From contig OZ316892.1 of assembly GCA_973895155.1 (NCBI GenBank), positions 9,672,001 to 9,736,000 of the forward strand: a DNA stretch of 64,000 nt. The letters run 5' to 3'. This DNA comes from Marsupella aquatica (Eukaryota > Marchantiophyta). The number at the start of each line of letters is the position of its first letter. Positions within the stretch are counted from its first letter, which is position 1. A program made the translations under genes and the position numbers. The notes beneath the pieces were generated by a model that worked only from the letters and a program-made list of their open reading frames with translations, was not told the origin of the DNA and did no database searches. Positions 15,951 to 28,490 of the stretch are shown one piece after another.

Positions 15951-16356
15951 GAAACGACTGGAAAAATCTTTCTAACCAGTCTAATATCTCTCACTGAATG
16001 AATTTCTAATATCACTCATCATTCACTGTCCACACTCTGGGCATCATAAAGTATTTCACATTATCTCAAATGGAATCTCGAATTTTCTTTGACATTAAAT
16101 ATTTCACTCTATCTCCAATAAAATCTCATTTTCTTGTGTTCATTGAAAGAGGCTTGGAGAACTCTTTCCAAGGAACCTGAGCCTAGTATGGTCTAATTTC
16201 ATTGAGAGTTGAGAGAGTTACAAATTCCCAAGGCTGATTTATCTTCTTGCCACATTTCGCTTATCTCGTGGGTCTGCCAGGGAACCCACCCGACTTAGTA
16301 TGTCCGAAGGACTCTCCCGGCCATTTGATACACCTTGACCTTCTCCTGGTTTTGAG

Positions 16357-16529
16357 GAGAGATGCTTAGTAGACCCCCTTCTGGAAAAAGTTTGCTTAAT
16401 CAACCCCCTTGATACTTTTCCCCAATCTGGACCATTGATGGACCTTTCAATCTCAGATCTGGGCCATTGATAGACCTCAGGGGGTCGATCAACTAACAAG
16501 TTTCATTTTGGGGATCAAACAAATACCTC
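16357..16529. repeat. Dispersed repeat family A, copy 2
   Basis: Same orientation and nearly full alignment with 5847-6022, differing by scattered substitutions and small indels. With only two copies visible, no termini or target duplications can be defined. Confidence 0.85.
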
Positions 16530-17201
16530 GGTTTTGAGCCTTGCCCTGTGGTTGCCATGCTCTAATACAAATCTCTAGTGTTAAGTGATCGCTGAATATA
16601 TTTTTCTTCAGTCCACGGTGGTCTCAAACACCACGAAGAACGCACGCGAACCGCAAAGCAGTGTAAGCTTCTTGTACAAAAGCCTACAGAATGAATCATT
16701 TTGCTTCAGAGACAAGGAGAGAGTACATTGTTTAGAGACTTCAAACATATTCTGGGCCAAATCTGGGGTTGGATGATGCCCAGGCTGCGGTGCTGTGGAA
16801 GAATCGTGAACTCCTGCTGCTGCTTGTCTTCAAATCCTCGCGCTTCCTTGTAAATATCTTGCGTGCTCCTATTTAGAATGGAAGTGCCCGCGTCTTAATG
16901 TTTAATCAATTGTCTACTATCAACAAGGATTTAACCACATTAATTTAGATAGTCCCTCGACTCCCAAACAAACTAACCAGCTAAATCATTGGGCTCGTAA
17001 TGAGAAGGCTCTTTACACCAACTAAGGGAGTGCCCAAATAAGTCGTAGAACAATTTTCTTTGTGCGTCAAGCACCTCAATAGAAAATGAATACTATTTAA
17101 AATTCCGTCTGGTTCTAGCTTAGTAACCGACAAGCCGATGCCTAACTAAAATTAGGATATAACAATGTTACTTTTGCTTTAAAACAAAACTACAAATTTG
17201 C

Positions 17202-17569
17202 ATGTTATCACTGAGCGCTCTCGTTCACACACACTGTCTTTGTCTACTGCCAGACCCCTTTCAAAGGTTTAAGAAAACCAACTGCAGTACAGATGGAAGG
17301 ATGATGTCTGATCTGAAGAGGAATTCCTTCTTTTCCCACAGCATATTTTCTCTCAGTCCTCCGAACCCGTTGCCTGTAAAGCAACTATTGCTTGTAGCTT
17401 CTTCTTCGACCCCGTCTCCCAACTCGGTATTTTTACCGATCATTGGCCACAGCTAAATTCAGAGGAAATTAGAATGAGAACCGATGTTCCACCTAAAAAC
17501 CTCACTTTCCCATGACCCCCACCCAACAAATCCAATAGTACGCACTTCCCGTAACTAGTGTCGAAGTGA
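17202..17569 (-). other. Presumed 3' UTR / downstream flank of CYP51
   Basis: Stretch immediately 3' of the CYP51 stop codon on the minus strand, with no supported gene. Open frames of about 60-84 codons on either strand lack any family resemblance. Confidence 0.4.
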
Positions 17570-20199
17570 TCACAGAGCTGCTGTTGATACACGTGCTTCT
17601 GTCAGATCCCGCCTTTTGTATCGGACTCTTATCGCTCCTTTAGGCCCCACCACCATGGCATCCCACTGTACTTCGGGAAATTCGCCCAACAATTGCAAAT
17701 CATATTTGCGCATGAGCACACTCCAGATGGTCCTAATCTGCATGTAGGCAAAAGTCTCTCCCAAGCAACCGTGCCTGCCGCCTCCGAAAGGAATATAGGA
17801 AAATCCACCTCCTTTCTTATCCTCCTCCCGATCGACATTATATCTGTCAGGGTCAAACTTGTCAGGGTTTGGATACACATACTCCAGCCGGCCTGCAATA
17901 GTTGGTGAAACAGCAGTGATATGCCCCTTCGGAACGGTGTAAGTTTTACCCCTGCTTTGAACGGTGAAGTCTTTATGAGAGTACCGAAGAAGCATCACAA
18001 GTGGAGGATGCATCCGGAGCACCTCTTTCATGACCTTCGCCAGGTAACCCATATCGCAAACAACATCATGGTTCAACACATTGCCATGCTTCTTGATCAG
18101 ATCCAATTGCTCCTGTTGTGCTCGAGCAAGCACCTTCTCGTCACTGTTTCAATCCCACGAAACAAAATCAACAAAATGTGAAACATGGGCACATTCATCT
18201 CTTGTTTGCGGTGTAACTACGTGAAAACAGCGCGAAGTGTGCACCGAGAATACTGTTCACACTGACCCAACCTTTCAGAGTATTTCCTTCAGCGAAAAGT
18301 ATGAGCCTTGTACGGAAGGGAACAGTCAGGAGGAACACAAGACGTGTCAATCCAAAATTGAAATATAAGCGCTACTTGCTTAACCCACATGACAAGCACT
18401 TCCGTCCTATCAAAGCACGGGCCTCACCCGTATGTTCACAAGAACCCCGACGACATTCAGGACCCTTGTCACGCGTCTCAGGGGTGATTCACACAAATAG
18501 TGGTTCCAAGATAACCAGACACAGCTCAATTGCAATTGCCAACCTAGCTATGTTCCGTGGACAACACTAGTTTGAACGCTGACGCTAGGACTTGCTTTGT
18601 ACGGAAGGGAACAGTAAGGAGGACTAGTGTTCAAAGGAGGACTTGCAAGGTGTTCAAACTATCGGACCACAATAATCTTTGTCACACCGTACAGACTGTA
18701 TCATGAGAACCCAACTGACCTTAAAAGATAGGCCCCTGTCCAAGCGGAGGTGATGGAGCTTGTATGCTGTCCACCAAAGAGAGCAGCAATCAACAATCCC
18801 GTAACTTCACTGTGTGTTGTGCCGCGCCCGTTCTTGTACTTCGAATCCATGAATGACTGGAGCATATCATTCTCGACTTTTCCCGAATCCCTTCTCTTTC
18901 GTATGACATTCGAGAAGATTTCCTCCAAACGTTCGCGTGCTTTATCCCTTTTCCGGTGAGCTGCAATGGGGATGTAAGGAAACAGGAGACTTATAGGCAC
19001 CATCCCTTGATCCAAATCGTAGATATGCTGACTAACCTCCTCAAATAAGTGCTGCCTAATTTCTGCACCCAATAGACAGCGACTTGCTGTGAGGATGATC
19101 AGGTTTTCCAAGTCAGCCTTTAGATCAGTTTCGCCCTCGTCGCCCCATTTGCCAAAAAACTCCTGTCCAAGCGATAAGTCGTAATGTAAATTTTGCGTCA
19201 GTAGTTCAAACACGTACGGCAGTAGAGGTCAGCAAGGAATGAAACTCCGGATCGTTATGTTGGTTTTGCGGGAAGTGTTCCAGATTCCACTCGAAGACGA
19301 AGGATCACTAACTAAAACGCCAAAAACGAGTCCCAAAATCCCTCTTGTAAAGGCTTGCTACAATATCAGAAATGGTAACCGAATAACCTGAAGGTTCCAA
19401 GGTAGAAGCTGGGACTTTGTTCCCGCATACTTCTCAAGTTACGGAATGCAGATGGGAAATTGAGTCATGACTTCGACGATCTTTGAAGATATGAAAGGCA
19501 ACAGAGCACCTGCCCAAGCGAACTCGTCCGGGCATACACAGCTCAAAAGGGACGAAGGACTCTCAAAACAGAGAAACATAGAGAGCACATACGCTGGCTC
19601 TCGATAGTGGACAATGCAAGATTTCTAGATCCAACATGCCCCTACTCATTTGCTTACAGAATGCCTGATAGATTGAAAAGAAATTTAACCCAAAAAAAAA
19701 AGAGTGAGGGAATGTGGCAACGCACTTCGGCCTCTTCAACCATGGCAGCAACATAGCTCTTGAGTTTGCTAACTTTGAGAGCCTCCATGAAGAAACGGTA
19801 CTGCTCGGCGCGAACGGGATAGTCGACAGCGAAGACAACGTCTGGACCAAAAGTAGGTACATTGAATTCGTACACCTCTTTCTGGCTCAGTTCCGATTCC
19901 GGCGCCTTGAAAAAATGATCACAGACCTCGGGGCCGATCAGAAACGTTATATTCTTGGTGAGCACCTTGCAAGTGAAAACAGGGCCCAATTTCTTGTACT
20001 CTTCCTGCGCCAGAAGCACGGGGCCCTTTAAGAACTTCAGAATGCCACCAACGATAGGAAAGGTCGGCACTACTGGAGGCAGCAACTTCGATGGAGATCT
20101 CAGCCTCAGAGCAATGAGAATCACAGCACCCACGACGAGAGTGCCCAGCAACGTCAACTGCCCCGATGTAAACATATCCAACATCTCCGCGAATGCCAT
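17570..20199 (-). CDS. CYP51G1: Sterol 14-alpha-demethylase CYP51G (obtusifoliol 14-demethylase), complete, three exons
   Basis: ER-anchored P450 that removes the 14-alpha-methyl group of obtusifoliol in plant sterol synthesis. Exons on the minus strand: 20199-19726, 19162-18720, 18143-17570. Phases agree and the product is 496 aa, close to family length. ATG 20199 (MAFAEMLDM) is the first in-frame ATG. A hydrophobic anchor spans about residues 14-35. Conserved blocks: FLKGP, KNITFLIGPEVCDHFFKAPE, SQKEVYEFNVPTFGPDVVF, FFGKWGDEGE, LIILTASRCLLG, I-helix AALFGGQHTSSIT, ExxR in KEVLRMHPP (E346/R349), and heme loop FGGGRHGCLG (Cys about 432), then AMVVGPKGAIRVRYKRR. These are diagnostic of CYP51 rather than a generic P450. 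The second intron (18144-18719) carries two copies of TTGTACGGAAGGGAACAGT (about 18307 and 18597), one within a possible small insertion. Confidence 0.95.
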
Positions 20200-20700
20200 A
20201 TCTAACAAGAACACGTTTCTCTCAAACCTTTCAGAGCGCGCAGAACACCGTTTCTGTTACCGATGAGAGCATGTCAATCCCTGCAAACCACCTTCAATCT
20301 GAAAACGCACCGCTTCTTCTGGAGCCTACACTGTTGTCATCGCCCCTCTACAATCTTCTGCCGCCGTCGACCATCAATTCCTATCTCGTCTCTTCTGATC
20401 AAATGGTCCTCCTCCACCACATTCGCAGGCTGCATTGGGCACACATGGGCTGGCCGCATTTGGTCATGGAGGCAAGATCGCAAGCAGGCGGAGGATGCGC
20501 GGAGACAGAAACAGAGTACAAAACAGACAGAGGTGACGCTGATGGAAATATTCCCTCCGCCAGCAAAACCGAACCACTCTACAGCAGTGCATAATAGAAA
20601 ACGCCTGAACGCCATGTACTGTACTCGTGACTCCAACTGACAATACCGTCTAGGAAGTAGGAACGGTACTGGAATGAGAATGGGCCAATTGAGGAGTGTT
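20200..20700. other. 5' flank / promoter region of CYP51
   Basis: Moderately GC-rich and pyrimidine-rich sequence upstream of the CYP51 start. Open frames on both strands (up to 133 codons) overlap one another without family resemblance, so I read this as leader and promoter. No TATA box could be placed confidently. Confidence 0.4.
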
Positions 20701-20701
20701 C

Positions 20702-21060
20702 CTTGATTGACCCCATGAGGTCTCATGAGCTTTTGGGGACATTGATTTAGGATCTATCAACGGCCTGGATCACTCATGGGTCTCTGAAATAACACTTTTC
20801 ACTTTGGGTCCATCATACCCTGATTGACCCCATGAGGTCTCATGAGATTTTGGGGACATTGATGTATATCTATCAAGGGTCTAAATCACTCATGGGTCTA
20901 TGGAATAATACTTTTCATTTTGGGTCAGTCAAACCTGGATTGACCCCATGAGGTATGATGAGATTTTGGGGACATTGATTTAAGATTTGTCAAGGGTCTA
21001 GATCCCTCATGGGTCTATATAGAATAACACTTTTCATTCTGGGTCAGTCAAACCCCAGGA
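20702..21060. repeat. Tandem array, three copies of about 117 bp
   Basis: Units start with GATTGACCCCATGAGGT at 20705, 20822 and 20938. Each carries TTTTGGGGACATTGAT, TCATGGGTCT and ACACTTTTCA-type blocks. A truncated fourth unit follows at about 21055. Confidence 0.9.
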
Positions 21061-21290
21061 GGTTTTGGGTACCTTGATTCAAGATCTATTGATGTTGTGA
21101 ATCATTCATAAGTCTGTCAAATAACACTTTTCAATGTGAGAAATCAATGGTCTGGATCATTCATGTCAAATAATACTTTCAATGTAGGAAATCAATGGTC
21201 TGGATCATACATGTCAAATAATACTTTCAATGTGGGAAATCAATGGTCTGGATCATTCATGTCAAATAATACTTTTCAGTGTGGGAGTCC
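21060..21290. repeat. Tandem array, about 48-bp unit derived from the 117-bp array
   Basis: AATGTGAGAAATCAATGGTC then TGGATCATTCATGTCAAATA repeats at 21134, 21181 and 21229, with a partial copy before. The units share TGGATCATTCATG and AATAATACTTTTCA with the end of the 117-bp units, so they look like an amplified sub-segment. The period is divisible by three, which creates a spurious repetitive open frame (NQWSGSFMSNNTFNVG). Confidence 0.85.
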
Positions 21291-21299
21291 AATCAAGTA

Positions 21300-24256
21300 T
21301 ATCTCTCATACTAGTCTAACCACTTAGCCACTTTTCTTTTCTGGCAGTGTGATACTATTATATACCACGTCCTGACATGGGAGGGACGGAGAAGATAGGG
21401 GAGGGAAAGCGGGCAGGCAGTCCAAGTCTTTTTTTATTGACGGGCAAGCATCTAACGGCCTCTGACCAAACCTAACTGGTCAGAGGAGGCTAAACAGTAC
21501 AAATTGTGACCACTTGGTGGATATAATGGTTTCAGTTTATTAATGTGTTTGTGGCCAATTTTGGGCCCCATCACCGAAGCGCACTAAAGTATAGTTTTTA
21601 AAATAAAATAACAGCTACTGTAAGTGACTGTCTCGAGCGAGACCATGACTCTAAGGGTTTTCCCTCATGTCAGTAGCCTTTTCATTTGAGGCCCATAGTA
21701 CTTTCTAATTTGCTTTTGCTAGGTGTAAGGGAGCCAGCCTGATTTTATTTTGTTTAGATTTAGAAGGTCATGGACCCAAGCCCCCATAAGCATGACTTTG
21801 TGGTAACTCACTTGAGTACAGATTAATAGGTCGGGTTCAACTATTGTGATAGACTGCCTTTTCTATGGGAGACTCTTCCCTTTGTATGGGGTTTCATAGA
21901 TTTCTCTTTCTTATTCTTTTTTTCTTTTCTTTTTAAAAGGTCATGAACCCAAAAGCCTTAGATTTTCTTGCTAGAGGAGGGGGTGCAAGCATGAAAATCT
22001 CAGTCAGTCGTCTCATGCCATCCTTGAGATCTCATGTCATCCATGCATTTGAGGACAGCAAACAAAGGGGTCCAGTACTTAATTGCATATCAAAATATCA
22101 CATATACTTTTATATGTGATTAGAGATAGGGCAAACAAAGGGCTCCCCACATGCAAGTTGACTCTAAGGACCCAAATCCTCACATGCAGGTTGACTCTAA
22201 GGACCCAGATGTTGTGGGGGGAGGAACTGGAAGGGGGATCATGATGGTATTCACCTTCTGCTTATGAGCAAAGCTTGGGCTACTTTGACAAATTTCTAAC
22301 ATTTGGCATTTGCCACCCTTGAAAAGAAGGAAAACTGTCAAAATTACCCTCCAAGGGAGAGGGTAGAGGTTTTCTTATTGGCGGAAATTGCCTATCCTGA
22401 CCTCAGTTTCTCAAGTGCAACTTTCACAAATGGGATTTATGGGAAAGTAACCCAATCAGTGTGTTCAGACCATTGTTGATAGTGAAGTGAAGTTGAGTGT
22501 AGGTGTTGTTGAGCAAAAGTGCTGTCGATGTAAGTGAGATGGTCAGGCAAGCAAACACTGCCAGGAGTCAACAAGTCAGCTTGGCAACTAGATTCAAGGA
22601 GTTTGCAAGTAGTGGAGACAATAAGAGGGTGGGCTAGAAAAGGCGCATAATAGTCTTTTCAGGCTATCTCGTTATTAAAGGAAAATTTCACCATAATCGA
22701 ACAGCTAGGGAGGCTTAAGGACAAAATGACAGTTTGTGAACACGTTATGAGAGAAAAAGAGCGAGCAAGATTGCATATTATAGTGGTAAGAAAATCTGGA
22801 AAACATGCCAGAAACATAACCAAGCCAATTCAATAGGAATCTTGACAGTTGACAGTTGTGCGGCCAGGTAGCCACCCTGTCCCACTGGCCCCCACCCTCA
22901 CTAGCAAATGTAACTAGTTTCTGAAGTAGTTATCATCGACAAAATTTGCAAATTCTGATCAACCCAAGTTATTCTATGTGAATTTTCAGAAGGAAAGGTT
23001 TCCTACCAAGGAAAGACTTGATGGTGCCCTTCTACACTAGTGAAACAAGCCTGTGACAAGGCCCCTTTTAAACCCCTTCTTGGGGCCCCCAGTCCGTGCA
23101 GCCCCTCCCCTCGAACAGTTGGAGTGCTCCAGAGTCAATCTTTAGCTCTATTTGTCCCTGACCAGCCTATTTCTTAAAGATTTTATAATTGTTTCCTCTA
23201 GTGACTAATGTCACCTAGTGTGACATGCGACAGTCCAAGAAATTCCTTGTAATGTTTTTATTTGATTAATTTCTTACCATTAGCTCTCCCTAGATTTTAG
23301 AAGAACCGCCAGTTTCTGGCTAGTGGGGTCTCTCGAGGTGGGAAGTTAAAATTGATTGGCTAATTTTGCACATAAACTTACTCTCCACCAGGTGGCATTT
23401 ATCACCGCCCCAAAAATTTAAAAACCTTAAGAACGAATAATTGGGATGCCAAGGAGATAGTTCATCGATGGCCTTCTTCTCTTTGAGCTTTGGTTGTTAG
23501 CAATTTCAGATTAGTCTAATGCAATTTGGAATTAGAGTTTGGACCAACACAGTTTAGAGATAAAATTTAGTGTTCACAATTGGGATACGTTAGTGAGATG
23601 TTTTGTTGACTGAACAAGTAAGTAGGATAGGAGAACTCGATCGTGTCTCCCCAAATAGGGTAGTTGGAAAAAAATGAATGGTTATAATATTCTCATGTTG
23701 TTACAGAAAGCCTTAGCCGTGTAGTAAAAACACTGGCTAAGTTTTGCTTGAGCCCCCGATACCCAGAATCTATTTGTTCTCCTTAAATCCAGGGAGATTT
23801 AATGGTCATGAATTAATCTAATAAAAAATATTAAAAATATTCTTAGGATCTTTTATTTGACACTAGTTGACATTTGACACTTAATAGTTTTTTGAACTGG
23901 CAAATATTTTTAAAAAGGTAAATAGGTTGGCTGGGACAAAAGGGCTGCAGGGTACCAGGCTGTCGGGATGATTGGAGGGAATGTACTGGGGCTACAGGAA
24001 ATGAGGGCCCCAACCAGTCCCTTTCACAAGAGGGGGCCTACCAGTCATGAATTTATTCCCTGAGGTGCTCCATCAAGTCTTTGGCTGAGTTTTCTACTTG
24101 TCACCGTGATCCTTATGAATGAGAACTCTTGCTCGCCAAGAAGTAAACCTTGGGTGGAGGACAGATTGCCACCCTTCCCCAACGATGGTTCATAAGGTTA
24201 CCATTACTCCGTACCAAAACAAGTATTGAAAAGAAAAACCATGTATTAAATATACA
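21300..24256. other. Long intergenic region without recognisable genes
   Basis: About 3 kb with many stops in all frames. The only clear local structure is a two-copy 33-bp tandem at 22148-22212 (CACATGCAAGTTGACTCTAA). I see no LTRs, reverse-transcriptase motifs or RNA gene signatures, though heavily decayed elements could be missed. Confidence 0.55.
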
Positions 24257-24727
24257 CTAGCTCAATACCCGTGCGTTGCACAAAAGAAGTCGTGTCGGTC
24301 AAGATGTTGTTGAGAAAAAAAGATGTCGTGTCAGCCAAGAGGTTGTTGAGAGAAAATACGTTGTGTCGGCCAAGAGGTCGTGGAGAGACAAGATGTTGTG
24401 TTGGCCAAGACATTGTTGAGGGAAAATACCCGTGCGTTGCACAAAAGATGTCATGTCGCCCAAGATGTTGTTATGTGAAAGATGTCATGAAGTAAAAAGA
24501 TGTTGTTAAGAAAAATGTGTCATTTTGCCAAAGATATCGTGAAGTAAAAGATGTTATAAGAAAAAAGGTGTCGTTTCATCCAAGTTGTCGTTATGTGAAA
24601 GACGTTTTGAAATAAAAAGTCAAGGAGAGAAGGAGCAAGTCTTTTTCATTGTTTTTCTTTTTTTACCCAAAATGCCCCTACATTTGAATGACAACCACTC
24701 TATAAATTGGCACAACGTTATATTATC
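24257..24727 (-). mobile_element. Helitron-like element copy 2a, short
   Basis: Left terminus CTAG at 24257 followed by GTGCGTTGCAC. Minisatellite units of about 35 bp follow (24287-24600). A second internal hairpin terminus, ACCCGTGCGTTGCAC, at about 24427 suggests two elements collapsed together. The right-end segment TTTGAATGACAACCAC... ends TATTAT at 24726. About 470 bp in total, with no coding potential. Confidence 0.45.
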
Positions 24728-24771
24728 GGTTTCAGGTCTAGGGTTTGGCAAAGATGACCATTATGTTGGTA

Positions 24772-25551
24772 TCCTTTCAATCCCCGTGTGTTGCATAAAA
24801 GATGTTGTTTGGTTAAAGACAACCACAAAAGTATAACAAAATGAGAGGAGTTTTTTTCCTTGTTCTTCCTTTTTTTCTCTTATGTTCCTTTTAAACCTTA
24901 ACCTCCCCATTTTCCCCATTTTCCTATTTTTGGTCTTAGTTCCCTTTTTCACATCCACCATCACTCCACTCGTTCGCCCCCTCCCCACCCATGTGAGGTC
25001 GAGGGGCTACCCTACATTGCGAGTGTGCCCCTCGCCCGAGACCTTGCCATCAACACCCATGCCATGCGCTTCACTATGTCTTTGGACCTTATTATTTTTG
25101 TTTTTTGGTATTGAAAATGACATTGCAAATGACCGTAAAAATCACCACAAATATTGGGAGAGTAGTTTTTTATTGATCTAGTGACTAAAATATTATTAGC
25201 AATTAAACTACTCTTACCAGTATTACAAAAAATTATGATGCACACAATATTGAATATGTACAATACAAAGTTGCATGTCAGTATGTACAATACTTACTTG
25301 CATGGATGTATTCTCCTTCATCCTCATGCGTTGATTCTTTTACATTGTGTTAAAGTCTTTCACTTTTTTGGTGTCTGGTGTGATTATTCTTGCTTGTCTT
25401 GGGCACTGTGCAATTTTTTATGACTCACACTAACTTACCTCAATTCACATTTTGGCTTTATTGCTTACCTTTGACCAAATTGTTTAAATTTTTGTGCCCT
25501 ACAAATTTGAATGATGACCACTCTAAAAAGTGACACAACTGTGTATTATAG
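24772..25551 (-). mobile_element. Helitron-like element copy 2b, degraded
   Basis: Directly after copy 2a. A decayed terminus with CCCCGTGTGTTGCATAAAAG lies at about 24781, without an intact CTAG. The right-end segment TTTGAATGATGACCACTC...GTGTATTATAG ends at 25551. The interior is AT-rich with only a trace of minisatellite. Confidence 0.35.
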
Positions 25552-27950
25552 TTCTTGATTAGCCATACAAGGAGAACATAAACCAAAACACATGTCAATC
25601 AAATCATTTGGTTTGTAGATCATAAATATAATATTTTGGTTTATGGTCTGGTGTACACAGTGCATTAACTTGACATAGATTTAACATGCAGTAAAACAAA
25701 AGGCAGTTTCCACTTTGGCTACCTGGAAAATTTCTTAAGAAACAACCAGGGTGGAGGGTTTGTCCAAAAAGTATACAATCAACTTACAATGTTGTACCAC
25801 TAGGCCTTCTATGTTTCCTTACTCCCCTCCTTACTATAATGTTCTTCTAGTGCTTCTATAGCTACAGTAGTAGCCACTTGAGAGCAAATATTGAAAAATA
25901 ATTAAGTAAACATCCTGCTTCAATCAAGACCTAGTGGCCACCATCCTGTTCAAATTATATTATATATATGATATAATATATAGAACACTGAGAAATAGCA
26001 AAAAGTGCCAAATGGAAGACATGATCCTAGAGGACATAGACCTAATGAAGGGAACTCCAAGACAAGGGAAAAGCCCATCAGACCAAACTTAAGAGCAAAA
26101 GGTTTTCTAAATAAAAGCTCCATAAGACCAAAGAGAAAGTGTGAATCAGTTGAATAGTAAATGGAGCAGCTAGTTTTGTCCAGCAAAAAATGCCCTTCCT
26201 CTGAAAAATAAAAAGAATGTCCCCAAAAAATAGTGACCTAACACCACAACAGCCCCTCCCTTGTCCCCACTTGCATGTCAATTGTCTTAAATGCAAGTTC
26301 CTCCCCTTTGGGGATGGTATACTTTTCTAGGTACCTTAAGTATTGCTAGATCAAATATTCTACTCCATGGTGTGCACTTTACTCTTCCGTCTCTCCCCAC
26401 TTTACTACCCGTGTACTGCTGCAACACCCTTTTCAAAAGATCTATAGGAAGATCTATGAGAAAATTAAAAAAATTGTGATGAACTGGATAGCTGAGTAAG
26501 ATATCTTGTTTTTTTTGTGTTTGTAAATATATAGATGATACCCACCTTTAATTGGGTTGATTATTATAGACTTAAATGTAATTTTCCATTTTTCATGGGA
26601 GAAATTATATATTACATTACCACTAAAAAAAGGGTCAAACTGGGAGACAAAAAATACCTCTCAAACACACTTGTTAAAAATTCAATAAAAGAGGCCCTAA
26701 CCAAAACTACATGGCCACAATATGTTGAATCATAAGGTTTTGACTCCATCATGAGACAAAGATGTTTCCAATATTTTGAATCAATAAGGTTTTGATACTG
26801 TCATGTTTTGACATTAATATTTCCAATATGTTTTGGGCTATTTTGTACAATCTTGTTTCCAACAAGTGAATACCCTCTAGGCCATCTTCTCTCAATTTCA
26901 CTTTACACAAAGTCAGAAATCCAACAGGACCAGAATACTTCTTGAATGAGATTGCATAGATGGAGTGAATACAAAGGCAGACTAAAGTGAAGTGGAGCGA
27001 GTGGACTGACAAGCATTTCAAGGCACAAATTAATCATCTCTTGCCGTAGCCCGATGTCTGGGGGACAGTGTTTTTTGGTAAGAGCATGTTGACTCTTATG
27101 AAATCAACCTTGCATGCCCATAGGTTCTACACTAAAACCAAAATGATAACTCTAATAACAAGGGTAGTGGGTATTAAGAAAGGTTCAGGTGATATTAATA
27201 ATTTATTAAACTCTACTTCACCATACTTGCGGACCAACACCTCTTGAAAATTAACTTTTCTATGACATATGATCATATTTAATATCTCCAAAAGAAAGTG
27301 AAAGAAGAATGTCATATGGACTCCTATTCAGATTCATGACTTTAATAGAAGACAAAGATAATGCGCTCTCATTCCTCTCGATAAGACACCATTGGGTATA
27401 CTATTGGTTTGTTAGAACCCATAACAACATCTGAAAATTGAGATCCAAACTGATAGGTTAAATATTGCTTTATGGATGGCTTGTCTAAAAGGAAGATTAA
27501 ACAAAAAAGGGTTTATGAAAGGAAAGATTATGAATATCTCTCTTTCCTAGATTCATGATGGTTCTCTTGTTTTTTTGTTGTTTGGGCCAAATGATGGCCC
27601 ACCCCTAAGTTTCCAAAGAGACCTTGTTTTCTAAGGTCCCATCTATAAGTCTACCACTCATTCCTTTGTTATTCGGGCCAAAGGACGCCTCACTACTATG
27701 TACATAAGGCAAAAAAATAGAAAAAAAAGATGAGAGATGAAAAGAAGATCACTTTGACGCGAGAATTATTAAAATATGAGAATAAGAAGAGAGTGTTCTT
27801 CATCATTTTATTTATACTGAATATAAGAGAACATGGATTACGCCCAAACGCTTGGATAAAAACCAAGTGGCACACATCCAACTTAGGAATGTTAACTAGT
27901 ACTATTGCAATCAAAATAAATTATGGATGTAAATAAAAGGACTAATACAT
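25552..27950. other. AT-rich intergenic region
   Basis: No gene, RNA or complete element identified. Frames of 60-90 codons on both strands are rich in Phe/Leu/Lys, as expected from AT-rich random sequence. Confidence 0.55.
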
Positions 27951-27970
27951 GTTTGCACCTAAGACAATTT

Positions 27971-28490
27971 GTGCATGCATGCACCTCGTGGCTTGCATAT
28001 TTGCTCACCTTGCATGCACATAAAATAACTAATGCATAGAAATAAAATATTTTACATGCATTTAAAATAACTTATGCATGCACCTTGTGGCTTGCACATT
28101 TGCTCATCTTGCATGTACATAAAATAATTAATACAATTTACATGCATCTAAAAGAATTTGTGCATGCACCTTGTAGTTTGCATATTTGTTCACCTTGCAT
28201 GCACATAAAATAACTAATGCATCCTAATAAAATAATTTTTGCATGCACTTTGTGGCTTGCATATTTGCTCACCTTGCATACACATAAAACAACTAATACG
28301 TGCAAATAAAATGATTTGCATGTTCTAAAATAAATTGTGCATGCATTTTGTGGGTTACATATTTGCTCACCATGCATGCACATAAAACGACTACTACATG
28401 CAAATAAAATAATTTGCACATGCATCTAAACAATTTGTGTATACATCTTGTGACTTGCATATTTGCTTACCTTGCATGCACATAAAATAA
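27971..28490. repeat. Degenerate tandem array rich in ATGCAT palindromes, six units of 79-99 bp
   Basis: GGCTTGCATATTTGCTCACC then TTGCATGCACATAAAATAA recurs at about 27990, 28090, 28176, 28254, 28352 and 28451. Units differ in length through the AT-rich linker. Each carries GCATGCA/ATGCAT palindromes, the core of the plant RY motif CATGCA. No adjacent gene is present, so a regulatory role is not supported. Confidence 0.8.

Larger units (their letters stand above)
15205..17201. other. Intergenic region with several tandem and dispersed repeats
   Basis: No gene seen. CCCATGAACCATGACACCTT recurs at 15583 and 15672 (89-bp period). A longer tandem follows at 15741-15950, and dispersed repeat family A copy 2 is at 16357-16529. 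The right end probably includes the 3' flank of CYP51, which is transcribed towards it. Confidence 0.6.

Noticed and set aside
20193-20726. Frames of 125-133 codons on both strands upstream of CYP51
   Set aside because: They overlap each other and the CYP51 leader, with no conserved motifs; best explained by GC-rich promoter sequence.
21136-21327. Repetitive 63-codon frame (NQWSGSFMSNNTFNVG repeats)
   Set aside because: The 48-bp tandem period is a multiple of three, which produces an apparent 16-residue peptide repeat. No start context or family.
28138-28425. 95-codon Cys-rich minus-strand frame
   Set aside because: Product of the ATGCAT-rich tandem array; the Cys pattern follows the repeat period.
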